Origin: Mangrovimonas spongiae
Lineage (GTDB): Bacteria; Bacteroidota; Bacteroidia; Flavobacteriales; Flavobacteriaceae
DNA length: 64,000 bases
Assembly (NCBI RefSeq): GCF_003944795.1
Contig: NZ_RWBG01000001.1
Location: forward strand, 682,001 to 746,000
Direction of reading: 5' to 3'
Shown: one piece after another, positions 35,325-44,986 of the stretch
Layout: each line of letters begins with the position of its first letter
Position numbering within the stretch: the first letter of the stretch is position 1
The notes under the pieces: generated by a model
Told to the model about the DNA's origin: nothing
Databases searched by the model: none
Seen by the model: the letters and a program-made list of their open reading frames with translations, nothing else
Position numbers and translations under genes: made by a program

Positions 35325-37379
35325 ATGAAACATACAGTCGTTATACTTATTGCTGCAATGGTATTATCAAGTTGTAGTAAGCCAAAACAAAAGCGCTATC
35401 AGGCTAGTTCACCTGATGGTAATATTGAGGTCGATTTTAATGTAAATAATCAAGGTGAGCCGTTCTATTTGGTTGCATTCAACAATAAAGCCATTGTGGA
35501 TACATCGTATTTAGGCTTTGACTTTGTGAATGTTAAATCTATAAAAGATAACTTCAAAATAATCAATTCAACTGCATCAACTTTTAATGAGACTTGGCGA
35601 ATGCCTTGGGGCGAACAAGAAGATGTGGTGAACCATTACAACGAATTGAGAGTTGAATTAGAGGAAACTTCAGAATTAAATAGAAAAGTAAATCTTGTTT
35701 TTAAAGTGTATAACGACGGTATTGGTTTTAGATACGAATTTCCAGAGCAACCAAACTTTAAAGAAGCTTTAATTGCCGAAGAGCAAACCGAATTTAATCT
35801 AACTGAAGATTACAAAACCTTTTGGATTCCTGGTGATTGGGAGATTTACGAGCATTTATATAGTACGACTAAGCTTTCGGAAATTGATGCGATAAGCAAA
35901 CGTAATCATCCCAATTTGGCACAAACCCATATACCAAATAATGCGGTAAATACACCAGTAACAATGGTTGGTGAAGATGGTACGCATTTAAGCTTTCACG
36001 AAGCAGCACTGGTAGATTATTCAGGGATGACTTTAGAGGTCGATACTGAAAATTTAAACTTAAAAAGTGTATTAGTAGGTAGCGAAAACACCAAGCACAA
36101 AGTTAAACGTAAGGTGCCATTTCATACACCTTGGCGTACCCTGCAAATTGCGGAAAATGCCCCAGAATTAATCGAGTCGAAATTGATTATAAACCTAAAC
36201 GAACCTAATAAATTAGAAGATATATCTTGGTTTACACCAATGAAATATACAGGTGTTTGGTGGGAGATGCATTTAGGAAAATCGACTTGGGACTTGGCTT
36301 CCGGGAAACACGGTGCGACTACCGAAAATGTAAAAAAATATATCGATTTTTCAGCAAAAAACAATATTGGAGGTGTTTTGGTAGAAGGCTGGAATACAGG
36401 GTGGTCAGAAGAAGAAGGTGGCTTTGACTTTGTAACGCCTTATCCCGATTACAATCTTGATGAGGTGACACGTTATGCCAATGAAAAAGGTGTTGAAATA
36501 ATTATGCATCACGAAACTTATGGAGGCGTAGATACTTATATTAAGCAGCAGGATTCGGCCTATGCGCTGATGAAAAGCTTAGGAATTCATACCGTAAAAT
36601 CGGGATATGTGTTTACTCTATCTCCTAAGGGAGAATACCATCACGGGCAATTTATGGTAAACCATCATAACAATTCTGCAATTAATGGTGCTAAGTACCA
36701 AGTAGCTATAAATGCGCACGAGCCTATAAAAGCAACAGGTTTACGAAGAACGTATCCAAATATTATTTCTCGTGAAGGCTTACGTGGACAAGAATTCAAC
36801 GCTTGGGCAGAAGATGGCGGTAATCCACCAGAGCATTTACCAATTGTCGCTTTCACACGTATGTTGGCTGGACCAATTGATTATACACCTGGTATTTTTA
36901 ATATAAAGTTTGATAAGTATAAGCCAAATAACCAGGTTAATACAACCTTAGCGCAGCAATTAGCGTTGTATGTCGTTATTTACAGTCCTGTTCAAATGGC
37001 AGCCGATTTGTTAGAACATTACGAAGCCAACCCCAAAGCGCTTCAGTTTATAAAAGATGTTGGTGTGGATTGGCAACAAACCAAAGTACTCAATGGTGAG
37101 GTTGGGGATTTTGTAACCATTGCCAGACAAGAGCGTGACACAGGTAATTGGTTTGTTGGCGGTATTACCGATGAAAATGCAAGAACTATAACGGTTGATT
37201 TTAGTTTTTTAAACGACACTGAAACCTATCAAGCTACTATTTATAAAGATGGAGAAAATGCCCATTGGAATGATAACCCGTTGGATTTGGATGTTGAAAC
37301 TGTAAATGTCACAAAAGATTCTAAACTTACTTTAAATTTAGCCAAAGGCGGTGGTTTTGCTATAAGCTTGATGAAATAA
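35325..37379 (+). CDS. susB: GH97 alpha-glucosidase (SusB type), lipoprotein
   Basis: 684 residues with a lipoprotein signal ending LSSC (Cys17); the residues after it (SKPKQKR) are basic, so a periplasmic location is likely. N-terminal beta-sandwich (about 25-280), barrel (about 290-570) and C-terminal beta domain. Three glutamates, E397 in MHHETYGG, E466 in NAHEP and E490 in GLRGQEF, have spacings of 69 and 24, the same as E439, E508 and E532 of Bacteroides thetaiotaomicron SusB as I recall them. This marks the inverting, alpha-glucosidase branch of GH97. It releases glucose from malto-oligosaccharides. It is the last gene of the operon, followed by a terminator. Confidence 0.93.
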   Translation: MKHTVVILIAAMVLSSCSKPKQKRYQASSPDGNIEVDFNVNNQGEPFYLVAFNNKAIVDTSYLGFDFVNVKSIKDNFKIINSTASTFNETWRMPWGEQEDVVNHYNELRVELEETSELNRKVNLVFKVYNDGIGFRYEFPEQPNFKEALIAEEQTEFNLTEDYKTFWIPGDWEIYEHLYSTTKLSEIDAISKRNHPNLAQTHIPNNAVNTPVTMVGEDGTHLSFHEAALVDYSGMTLEVDTENLNLKSVLVGSENTKHKVKRKVPFHTPWRTLQIAENAPELIESKLIINLNEPNKLEDISWFTPMKYTGVWWEMHLGKSTWDLASGKHGATTENVKKYIDFSAKNNIGGVLVEGWNTGWSEEEGGFDFVTPYPDYNLDEVTRYANEKGVEIIMHHETYGGVDTYIKQQDSAYALMKSLGIHTVKSGYVFTLSPKGEYHHGQFMVNHHNNSAINGAKYQVAINAHEPIKATGLRRTYPNIISREGLRGQEFNAWAEDGGNPPEHLPIVAFTRMLAGPIDYTPGIFNIKFDKYKPNNQVNTTLAQQLALYVVIYSPVQMAADLLEHYEANPKALQFIKDVGVDWQQTKVLNGEVGDFVTIARQERDTGNWFVGGITDENARTITVDFSFLNDTETYQATIYKDGENAHWNDNPLDLDVETVNVTKDSKLTLNLAKGGGFAISLMK

Positions 37380-37382
37380 TAA

Positions 37383-37404
37383 AAAAGCTCCGGAAGGGGC
37401 TTTT
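37383..37404. terminator. Intrinsic terminator between susB-like GH97 and the T9SS type B protein
   Basis: AAAAGCTCC / GGGGCTTTT stem with one G-U pair and a GGAA tetraloop, T-rich downstream on the plus strand. The right arm touches the TAA of the convergent minus-strand gene at 37403-37405. Confidence 0.75.
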
Positions 37405-40400
37405 ATCTTTTTAATGTAAAATGTCCTTTATGTGTTGTACCGTCTTCACGTTTTACTAAAAACCAATAATCATTGGTGGGCATATTATTACCATTATAGG
37501 TGCCGTCCCAGCCTATACTATTTCCATTGAAGGAGGAAAGTATTTTACCATACCTATCAAAAACAACGACTTCAATATTTGGTTCTGCTTGAGACTCGTT
37601 TATTTGCCAATAATCATTATAGCCATCATTATTAGGGGTGAAAAATTGTGGGTTATTAAGAAGAGATATGTCTTCCGAAATAATACCACAGTTGTTTAAA
37701 TCTTTTACAAAAACGGTATAAGCTCCAGGTTCTAAACCAACAAAAACGTTTTCTTCTTGATAGGTGATACCATCTATTGAATAGGCATAATCGCCACTAC
37801 CTGATACAGTTATAGTGAAGGTGTTGTTGTTCGAAGTCCAATCAGAGATATCAATATTTTCAATAGTAGCGATACTTGATGACGTTACTGTAAATGTTTG
37901 TGTTGATTCGCAAAAATTGTCTCCATAAAGGTTCTTAACAGAAACAGTGTATGTACCACTTTCACTAACGGTAATATTTTGAGTTGTTTCACCTGTAGAC
38001 CATTCATAAGCATCATATCCAGAAATAGCATTAAGGCTAACTAAACTGCCATTGCATATAGTGATGTTTTCATCTGCATTAAAGTTTGGTATGGTTCCTA
38101 TGTTTAGCTGAAATGATGTGGTAGCATAACAAACATTTAAAGTGTTATGAATAACTCTAACATAAATGATTTGTGGATTTGAAGTGTTTACATAATTATT
38201 TGGCAATGGGTTGTCTCCAGAATTGGCATCTATTTGACTTAAATGATAAGTGATGGTAAAATTATCTGGATTTTGATTGCCTAGAATTTGAGAGTTTTGA
38301 TTTGTTAAATCAAAGGTGGATGAGGCACTTTCGTTTGAACATGTAAACATATTATCCGGAGTATTAATATTTACAACAGGTAAGAGGTCTTCAATGTTTA
38401 TTACAGCATTTTCAATGTTCCCACAAGCATCCTCGACTTCTATTTCGTAGATGCCTGGCGCTAGATTGGAAAAAATATTATTCTCTCCATTGTCAAAACT
38501 ATAAGGTGAAATAATACTAAAATTATAAGGTTCAACCCCTGCAACATCTACCAAAACATCTGAAGGGCCAGTGCCTCCTTCACATCCTAAATTATATATA
38601 CCTGATAAAATTAAATCTGAAGAGACTTCAAACTCGTTAAAAATATCTAAGCAAAAATTATCTGAGTTAATGTCATTATAAGATTGAAATACTTTAATTA
38701 ATCTAAAGGTTCCTGTTAAGAAAATATTATAAAGTGTTTCCTCATTTTCAATTTCAATAGCTGTGTCTGGATTAGGAATATCACCTTCTGTATATAATTC
38801 TTCTGTGTATGGATGCCCCCAAGAACCTGTTTCTGGAAAAAATTTTTGAAACCAATAACTTTTATTTGTTACTGAATCGTCAGCGTCTAAAACTCCAACA
38901 TCAAAAGAGCCACAGTTTCTATTTAATGTGTAAGCGTTAGGTGTGCTGATATATGAATTGATATAAATATTTGGAAAGTATTCAAAGCCACATTCATCAA
39001 TAATTTCAAAAGTATAATCTCCAGAAGGAAGATTGTTTAAAACAATGGCGCCTTGACCATTAATAAGGTGAGAAATATCGTGAGGTATATTTTCATTATA
39101 ATTGTTAGGTGCTGCAGTAATTGTGATGGATGTTATATTTCCATGTCCGCTGGCAATTCTAATAGACCCTGTATCTGTTGAACAATCAGCTCTATTGATA
39201 ATAGATAGTTCTCTAAATGAAAATTCTGGGACTGTCGTATCTATAATATGTTCTCCGTCGCATTCGTCAATTAATGTTAAAGAGTAGTTACCACTAGGAA
39301 GGTTGTCCATTGAAAACACCCCATTTTCAATAAAACTAGAAACATCATCGGGTAAGGTGTTTGAGTAAGTGTTAGGTGCTGCTGTGAATATAACAGAAAC
39401 AATATCTCTATCTGGAATGGAAATATTTATTGAGCCATTTACACTACAGCCAGAGTTAGCGGCATCTACATCAGGTTCGGGAAGTTCTTCTTCTAGTACA
39501 ATAGCGTATTCGGCAGTATTTCCACAGGCATCCGTTACTAAAACAGAATAATAACCAAAAGGGATTGAAGCATTTGTAGTTTGAAAGAAAATTGAAGGTT
39601 CAGAGAAAGGTCCTGGATAGGTGTTATTATATTCATTTGGGGTAAACTCAGGTGGAGCTTCTACAAAATCGACTGTATAAGGTGGCATAAAGTTATCAAT
39701 CATTAAGTTAAGATGATACCCACAAAAAGCATCATAAGGCAGTAACTCTACAGTAGGGTTTGGATTAATTTCGTTGCTATTACTAAATTCATCACCACAT
39801 GAGTCGGTAATTAAAATATCTACATTAAAAACTTGATCACCATAAAGAGGAATTGTCTGCAAAATATCCATATAATGTTCAGCGCCAGAGGTAATAGTTT
39901 GTGTTATAGTAAATGTAGGTGAGCCGTCTGGAGGGAAAATAGTATAAGTAATGTCTAAAGGATAGATTATGGGGTTTTCAGGAGGCGAACTAATACTATT
40001 AGAAAGTTCAATGTCTGTACAGGAATTATGAATACTAGGAATAACACCATCCGATATTTCAATATTGTTAGTGTTTAATATTAGGGTGTAAGTTTTTGTA
40101 AGTGCATTATTGCAATCATCAAAAACTCTAATTACATATGTGCCTTCGGGTAAATTGTGAAATTCATTAGATGTTTGGATATTAGTTGTAACTGGGCCAG
40201 AAATAATTTCAAAACTTATAGCGCTACCTGATGTAACATTTACAATAAGACTACCAATGGTATCGCAATTATTAACAGTACTTTGGGTGATTTCAAAATC
40301 TAATTCTGTTGTTAAATCAGATATTGATACGTCCTGTTGCGCAGTATTTTCATTATCGTTTAGAGTCTGTGTGGCAATAACTCTATACTCTCCAGCATTT

Positions 40401-40672
40401 AGGTTGTTAAAAATATTATCAGACGTTTGTGCTATTGGGGTATTTATATCAGGGAAAGCATAAAGTGTATAGACTATTTCTGAGCCGCTAGTTGTATTGG
40501 AAACACTCATTTGCAGAGCGCCGTTTCCAGAACAGGTTTCATCAACAACAATTACTGTGAGGTCAAAGCTTGGCAGTTGAGCAAGACAAAATGTTGAAAA
40601 ATGCAAGGCAAAAAACACCAAAGCAAACTTTAGTTTTAAAGAGTATACTTTATGAAAAGCCTTATGATGCAT
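37403..40672 (-). CDS. Large repetitive surface protein with T9SS type B (gliding-associated) C-terminal domain
   Basis: 1089 residues. Signal peptide with a long N-region (about 1-32, ending CLAQ). The body is a chain of Ig/SprB-like beta modules of about 95 residues with repeated phrases: AAPN.Y.N..P.D at two places, NLPSG.Y......DEC or DACGN recurring, and ITVSESGTYTVSVKN near the end. The last 80 residues (1010-1089), FFTPNNDGYNDYW ... GWDGTYNG ... GHFTLKR, are the gliding motility-associated type B T9SS signal. It is probably a secreted adhesin or matrix protein that attaches to surfaces or glycans. No enzyme domain is visible. Confidence 0.88.
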   Translation of the reverse strand: MHHKAFHKVYSLKLKFALVFFALHFSTFCLAQLPSFDLTVIVVDETCSGNGALQMSVSNTTSGSEIVYTLYAFPDINTPIAQTSDNIFNNLNAGEYRVIATQTLNDNENTAQQDVSISDLTTELDFEITQSTVNNCDTIGSLIVNVTSGSAISFEIISGPVTTNIQTSNEFHNLPEGTYVIRVFDDCNNALTKTYTLILNTNNIEISDGVIPSIHNSCTDIELSNSISSPPENPIIYPLDITYTIFPPDGSPTFTITQTITSGAEHYMDILQTIPLYGDQVFNVDILITDSCGDEFSNSNEINPNPTVELLPYDAFCGYHLNLMIDNFMPPYTVDFVEAPPEFTPNEYNNTYPGPFSEPSIFFQTTNASIPFGYYSVLVTDACGNTAEYAIVLEEELPEPDVDAANSGCSVNGSINISIPDRDIVSVIFTAAPNTYSNTLPDDVSSFIENGVFSMDNLPSGNYSLTLIDECDGEHIIDTTVPEFSFRELSIINRADCSTDTGSIRIASGHGNITSITITAAPNNYNENIPHDISHLINGQGAIVLNNLPSGDYTFEIIDECGFEYFPNIYINSYISTPNAYTLNRNCGSFDVGVLDADDSVTNKSYWFQKFFPETGSWGHPYTEELYTEGDIPNPDTAIEIENEETLYNIFLTGTFRLIKVFQSYNDINSDNFCLDIFNEFEVSSDLILSGIYNLGCEGGTGPSDVLVDVAGVEPYNFSIISPYSFDNGENNIFSNLAPGIYEIEVEDACGNIENAVINIEDLLPVVNINTPDNMFTCSNESASSTFDLTNQNSQILGNQNPDNFTITYHLSQIDANSGDNPLPNNYVNTSNPQIIYVRVIHNTLNVCYATTSFQLNIGTIPNFNADENITICNGSLVSLNAISGYDAYEWSTGETTQNITVSESGTYTVSVKNLYGDNFCESTQTFTVTSSSIATIENIDISDWTSNNNTFTITVSGSGDYAYSIDGITYQEENVFVGLEPGAYTVFVKDLNNCGIISEDISLLNNPQFFTPNNDGYNDYWQINESQAEPNIEVVVFDRYGKILSSFNGNSIGWDGTYNGNNMPTNDYWFLVKREDGTTHKGHFTLKR

Positions 40673-40741
40673 TCTACATTGAAAGTTGAAAACATAAAGA
40701 TAGTAAAATGATTATCAAATGTTTTTTTGGGATGAAACAAT

Positions 40742-40749
40742 TAACTTTG
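40742..40749 (+). promoter_or_regulatory. -7 promoter box TAACTTTG for selO
   Basis: Exact TAnnTTTG. It places the transcription start at about 40752, which makes the first ATG at 40751 an unlikely start and favours 40790. Confidence 0.6.
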
Positions 40750-40789
40750 TATGATTATGTCTTTTGAAGAAAAAAATGAAAAGGATAAA

Positions 40790-42349
40790 ATGCAATTAAA
40801 AATAGACACCACATTTACTAAAGCACTTCCAGCAGATTCTATTAAGGAAAATTATGTCCGAAAGGTAGATCGCGCCTGTTTTTCTTATGTGTTACCTGCA
40901 ACCACTTCAAACCCAAAGTTGGTTCACGTTTCTTCAGAATTTGCCCAAAGTTTAGGTTTTGCCAAAACCGATTTAAAATCTAAAGCATTTTTAAACCTCG
41001 TATCAGGAAATACCATTTACCCAAATACCAAACCCTATGCTATGAATTATGGCGGTCATCAATTCGGTCATTGGGCAGGGCAGTTGGGCGATGGTCGTGC
41101 CATCAACTTATTTGAGATTAAACATAATAACCAACGCTGGGCATTGCAGTTAAAAGGCGCTGGAAAAACACCTTACTCGCGACAAGGAGATGGATTAGCC
41201 GTATTGCGGTCTTCCATTCGGGAATATTTGTGTAGCGAAGCTATGCATCATTTGGGAGTGCCAACCACACGTGCGTTGTCCTTAGCGTTAACGGGAGATC
41301 AAGTACTTCGAGATATGTTATACAACGGCAATGCCGAGTATGAGCCAGGTGCCATTGTTTGTCGCGTGTCACCAACATTTATCAGATTTGGTAGTTTTGA
41401 AATTCTAGCAGCACAACAAGACATAAAAACCCTAAAACAACTCGCCAATTATACCATAAAGCATTTTTATTCGCATTTAGGAGAGCCATCTAAAGAAACG
41501 TATATTCAGTTTTTTGCTGAAGTGTCTCAACGTACTTTAGAAATGATTATCCACTGGCAACGCGTGGGTTTTGTTCACGGTGTTATGAATACCGATAATA
41601 TGTCTATTTTAGGATTAACCATAGATTATGGGCCTTACGGCTGGCTGGAAGGTTTCGATTTTGGTTGGACTCCAAACACGACCGACGCACAACACAAACG
41701 CTACCGTTTTGGCAATCAGCCCAACATAGCACTGTGGAATTTGTATCAACTAGCCAATGCATTGTATCCGCTAATTGAAGATGCTAAACCATTAGAAGAT
41801 ATTCTAAATCAATTTAAAACCGATTTTGATGTCAAGTCCTTACAAATGATGCGCTCTAAATTAGGGCTGTTTGAAGATGATAATACAGATAAATTACTCA
41901 TTCAGAATCTGGAAGATAATTTATTGCTTACCGAAACCGATATGACCATATTTTTCAGAAAGCTGTCAGAATTAAAAAAAGATGAGTCAGAACAAGGACT
42001 TTCAATAATTTCTGAAGCCTTTTATGCTGAAACCATTTCCAAAGACATTAAAGAAAAATGGAATAAGTGGTTTACGAAATATGTCAATCGATTACAGCAA
42101 GAACAACTTTCAGATGATGAGAGAGAACAAAAAATGAATCAAGTAAATCCAAAATACGTCTTACGAAATTATATGGCACAACTTGCTATAGACGATGCTG
42201 AAAAAGGCGATTATAAATTACTAGACGAATTATTTACAATGCTGCAAAACCCATATAACGACCAACCTAAATACAACAAGTGGTTTGCCAAACGCCCCGA
42301 ATGGGCAAGACATAAAGTAGGATGTTCTATGTTATCCTGCAGTTCTTAA
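40790..42349 (+). CDS. selO: Protein adenylyltransferase SelO (YdiU family)
   Basis: 519 residues from ATG 40790; in-frame ATGs at 40751 and 40757 would add 13 or 11 residues. I prefer 40790 because it follows AAGGATAAA and lies 38 bases after the inferred transcription start, while 40751 would fall at or before it. SelO is a pseudokinase that transfers AMP rather than phosphate to proteins during oxidative stress. Conserved parts are visible: NYGGHQFGHWAGQLGDGRA, LKGAGKTPYSRQGDG, SSIREYLCSEAMHHLG, GVMNTDNMS and DYGPYGW. The C-terminus ends CSMLSCSS, with Cys where animal SelO has selenocysteine. Confidence 0.93.
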   Translation: MQLKIDTTFTKALPADSIKENYVRKVDRACFSYVLPATTSNPKLVHVSSEFAQSLGFAKTDLKSKAFLNLVSGNTIYPNTKPYAMNYGGHQFGHWAGQLGDGRAINLFEIKHNNQRWALQLKGAGKTPYSRQGDGLAVLRSSIREYLCSEAMHHLGVPTTRALSLALTGDQVLRDMLYNGNAEYEPGAIVCRVSPTFIRFGSFEILAAQQDIKTLKQLANYTIKHFYSHLGEPSKETYIQFFAEVSQRTLEMIIHWQRVGFVHGVMNTDNMSILGLTIDYGPYGWLEGFDFGWTPNTTDAQHKRYRFGNQPNIALWNLYQLANALYPLIEDAKPLEDILNQFKTDFDVKSLQMMRSKLGLFEDDNTDKLLIQNLEDNLLLTETDMTIFFRKLSELKKDESEQGLSIISEAFYAETISKDIKEKWNKWFTKYVNRLQQEQLSDDEREQKMNQVNPKYVLRNYMAQLAIDDAEKGDYKLLDELFTMLQNPYNDQPKYNKWFAKRPEWARHKVGCSMLSCSS

Positions 42350-42357
42350 TATATTTG
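42350..42357 (+). promoter_or_regulatory. -7 promoter box TATATTTG before tesB
   Basis: Exact TAnnTTTG directly after the selO stop and 18 bp before the ATG at 42376, so tesB and the genes that follow can be transcribed separately from selO. Confidence 0.45.
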
Positions 42358-42375
42358 TAAAAATAAGTTTTTAGA

Positions 42376-43239
42376 ATGACATCAATAGATGATTTATACA
42401 ACATACTTCACTTAAACCAAGTTGAAGATTTAAGCTTTCAAGGTGTAAGCAAAACCGTTGGTAGTCCAAATGTGTTTGGCGGTCAAGTTTTGGCGCAAGC
42501 CTTAAACGCCGCTTATCGTACCATTACCAATAACCGTGTGTTGCATTCTATGCATTCCTATTTTTTGGAAGCTGGCGATTTAACCCTGCCTATTACGTAC
42601 GATGTTGGCGTAATGCGTGATGGTGGTAGTTTTTCGGTACGTCGTGTAACAGCAAGCCAAAACGGGAAGCTCATTTTTATTTTGTCAGCATCGTTTCATA
42701 AAAACGAAACAGGATATAACCATCAAATTGATATGAAAACCGATGTTGCACAGCCTGAAGATTTATTGAGTTGGGACGATATGCTAGAGCAATTTGGCGA
42801 TACGTTACCCCAAAAAACCAAAACCTTTTTAGAAATTCCAAGACCAGTATCCTTTAAACCTACGCAAGTAGCCAATCCTTTTGACAAGAAAGATTTGCCG
42901 CCTTATATGGATGTTTGGTTTAAGGTAAAAGGAGATGCGTCCAACTACAATTTAGAAACAAAACAACAGATATTAACTTACATTTCAGACTATAATATTC
43001 TAGCGGTTGCTTTGCATAGACACGCCAGTAAAGCACATTGGGGCAATACACAAACGGCAAGTTTAGATCATTCTATGTGGTATTATCGCGATTTCGATTT
43101 TAACGATTGGATGCTTTTTTCTATGGATACACCAAGCACGTCTAATGCCAGAGGATTTGCTAGAGGAAACATTTATACACGAGATGGTGTTTTAGTGGCA
43201 TCTGTAGCACAAGAAGGGTTAATGCGACCAATACAATGA
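42376..43239 (+). CDS. tesB: Acyl-CoA thioesterase II
   Basis: 287 residues, the size of TesB, built of two hotdog folds. N-terminal FQGVSKTVGSPNVFGGQVLAQAL and HSMHSYFLEAGD are typical; the second hotdog has ASLDHSMWYYRDFDFNDWMLF and GRGNIYTRDG-like sequence at the end, with the expected Asp-Gln-Thr type active site spread over both. It hydrolyses medium- to long-chain acyl-CoA in the cytoplasm. Its stop overlaps the flavoprotein start by ATGA. Confidence 0.92.
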   Translation: MTSIDDLYNILHLNQVEDLSFQGVSKTVGSPNVFGGQVLAQALNAAYRTITNNRVLHSMHSYFLEAGDLTLPITYDVGVMRDGGSFSVRRVTASQNGKLIFILSASFHKNETGYNHQIDMKTDVAQPEDLLSWDDMLEQFGDTLPQKTKTFLEIPRPVSFKPTQVANPFDKKDLPPYMDVWFKVKGDASNYNLETKQQILTYISDYNILAVALHRHASKAHWGNTQTASLDHSMWYYRDFDFNDWMLFSMDTPSTSNARGFARGNIYTRDGVLVASVAQEGLMRPIQ

Positions 43240-44453
43240 GAACGTACGATGTGATAATTATTGGTGGCGGCGCAGCAGGTTTTTTTGCAGCCATTAACAT
43301 AGCTGAACAGAATCCAAGTTTAAGCATTTGTATTCTTGAAAAAAACAAGGAAGGCTTACAAAAGGTGAAAATTTCTGGTGGCGGTCGATGTAATGTGACA
43401 CACGCCGAGTTTATACCGCAAGAGTTGGTACAGAATTACCCTAGAGGTGAAAAAGAATTGTTGGGGCCGTTTCATCAATTTATGACAGGCGACACGATTG
43501 AGTGGTTTGAAAAGCGCGGTGTAGCATTAAAAATTGAAGACGATGGTAGAATGTTTCCCGTTTCAGATTCCTCGCAAACTATAATCGATTGCTTTATTAA
43601 CGAAGTTAAAAAGCACAACATAGACATTTTATATAGTCAGAATGTCACAAAAATATCACCACAAGAGCAGCCAACAAGTTTTGAAGTAAACACAAAGTCT
43701 GACCTTTTTCAATGTGAAAAATTACTCATAGCAACAGGAAGTAGTGTTAAGTTTTGGAAATTGATAGCCCAACTTGGTCACACTATTGTGAAACCTGTGC
43801 CGTCGTTGTTTACGTTTAATATAGATGATAGGCGTATTAAAGATATTCCCGGTGTCGTGGCTCAAGATGTTGAAGTTAAAATCCTTGAAACCGATTTAGT
43901 TTCAGAAGGCCCATTACTTATCACACATTGGGGAATGAGCGCACCCGTTATTTTAAAATTGTCGGCGTTTGGTGCTGTTACGTTGGCTAAAATGGATTAT
44001 AAATTCAATATTGAAATCAATTTTATAAAACAAGATTTTGATGCTTGTTTGCACCAGTTAAAAACAATAAAACAAGAATTAGGGAAGAAATTAGTGTTTA
44101 AATCGCCACAATTTGACTTGCCAAAACGGTTATGGCAACAATTGGTTTTGGCCTCAAAAATTAATCCAGACACACGTTGGGCAGATTTAAATAAAGAGCA
44201 ATTAGAAAATTTAACTACGCAATTAACCCAAGCCATTTTTAAAGTAGATGGGAAAAGCACCTTTAAAGAGGAGTTTGTTACCGCTGGTGGTGTCAATTTA
44301 AAAGAAGTTAATTTTAAAACCTTTGAAAGTAAATGCATTCCGAATTTATATTTTGCAGGGGAAGTGCTCAATATCGATGCGGTAACCGGTGGATTTAATT
44401 TTCAAAACGCGTGGACAGGCGCGTTTGTGGCTTCAAAAGCAATGTCGAAATGA
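43236..44453 (+). CDS. HI0933/BaiN-family FAD-dependent flavoprotein
   Basis: 405 residues. A Rossmann FAD site at the N-terminus (DVIIIGGGAAGFFAA), the family signature KISGGGRCNVTH, TAGGVNLKEVNFKT and the C-terminal FAD contact FAGEVLNIDAVTGGFNFQNAW. Members are widespread, and the best studied, BaiN, was proposed to act on bile-acid intermediates; most have no known substrate. It overlaps tesB at its 5' end and the DUF1697 gene at its 3' end by 4 bp each. Confidence 0.9.
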   Translation: MRTYDVIIIGGGAAGFFAAINIAEQNPSLSICILEKNKEGLQKVKISGGGRCNVTHAEFIPQELVQNYPRGEKELLGPFHQFMTGDTIEWFEKRGVALKIEDDGRMFPVSDSSQTIIDCFINEVKKHNIDILYSQNVTKISPQEQPTSFEVNTKSDLFQCEKLLIATGSSVKFWKLIAQLGHTIVKPVPSLFTFNIDDRRIKDIPGVVAQDVEVKILETDLVSEGPLLITHWGMSAPVILKLSAFGAVTLAKMDYKFNIEINFIKQDFDACLHQLKTIKQELGKKLVFKSPQFDLPKRLWQQLVLASKINPDTRWADLNKEQLENLTTQLTQAIFKVDGKSTFKEEFVTAGGVNLKEVNFKTFESKCIPNLYFAGEVLNIDAVTGGFNFQNAWTGAFVASKAMSK

Positions 44454-44977
44454 GATATATAGCCTTACTTCGTGGTATAAATGTTGCCGGACAGAAAAAA
44501 ATCCCAATGGCAGAGTTGCGCGAATTATTAACAAAATCGGGTTTTAAAAATGTACAAACTTACATTCAATCTGGTAATGTGATTTTTGAATCTAATGAAG
44601 AAAATACACAGCAATTAGAAGGTGAAATTCATAATAGCATTAAAGCACATTTTGGTTTTGAGGTGCCAGTTTTAGTGAAAACACCAACACAATTGCAACA
44701 AATTTTTAAGGATTGTCCTTTTCCTGAAACCAAAAAACAGAACAGTTATTTCTCGTTATTATATACGGTTCCAAACCAAGAGTTGGTAGATGAGGTCTCT
44801 AAGATTTCTTATGAAAATGAAGAAATTGTTATTACCAAAAACTGCATTTATTTTTATAGTGCAACAGGATATGGACGCACCAAATACAACAACAATTTCT
44901 TTGAACGCAAATTAAAAGTCACGGCAACGGCAAGAAACTACAAAACAATGCTAAAGTTGTTATCTTTGTCGCAATAA
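44450..44977 (+). CDS. DUF1697 family protein
   Basis: 176 residues from ATG 44450, which overlaps the preceding stop as ATGA. An in-frame ATG at 44411 would add 13 residues that lie wholly inside the flavoprotein gene and before the family start MRYIALLRGINVAGQKK. Other family marks: FKNVQTYIQSGNVIFES and the late TARNYKTMLKL. The fold is compact alpha/beta; no function is established. Confidence 0.88.
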   Translation: MRYIALLRGINVAGQKKIPMAELRELLTKSGFKNVQTYIQSGNVIFESNEENTQQLEGEIHNSIKAHFGFEVPVLVKTPTQLQQIFKDCPFPETKKQNSYFSLLYTVPNQELVDEVSKISYENEEIVITKNCIYFYSATGYGRTKYNNNFFERKLKVTATARNYKTMLKLLSLSQ

Positions 44978-44986
44978 TTAAAAAGA

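Noticed and set aside
42300-42349. Selenocysteine codon at the SelO C-terminus
   Set aside because: The codon before the final Ser-Ser is TGC (Cys), so no UGA recoding is involved.
43997-44371. 124-residue reading frame on the minus strand inside the flavoprotein gene
   Set aside because: Antisense shadow of a well-supported coding sequence; no promoter box or family match.
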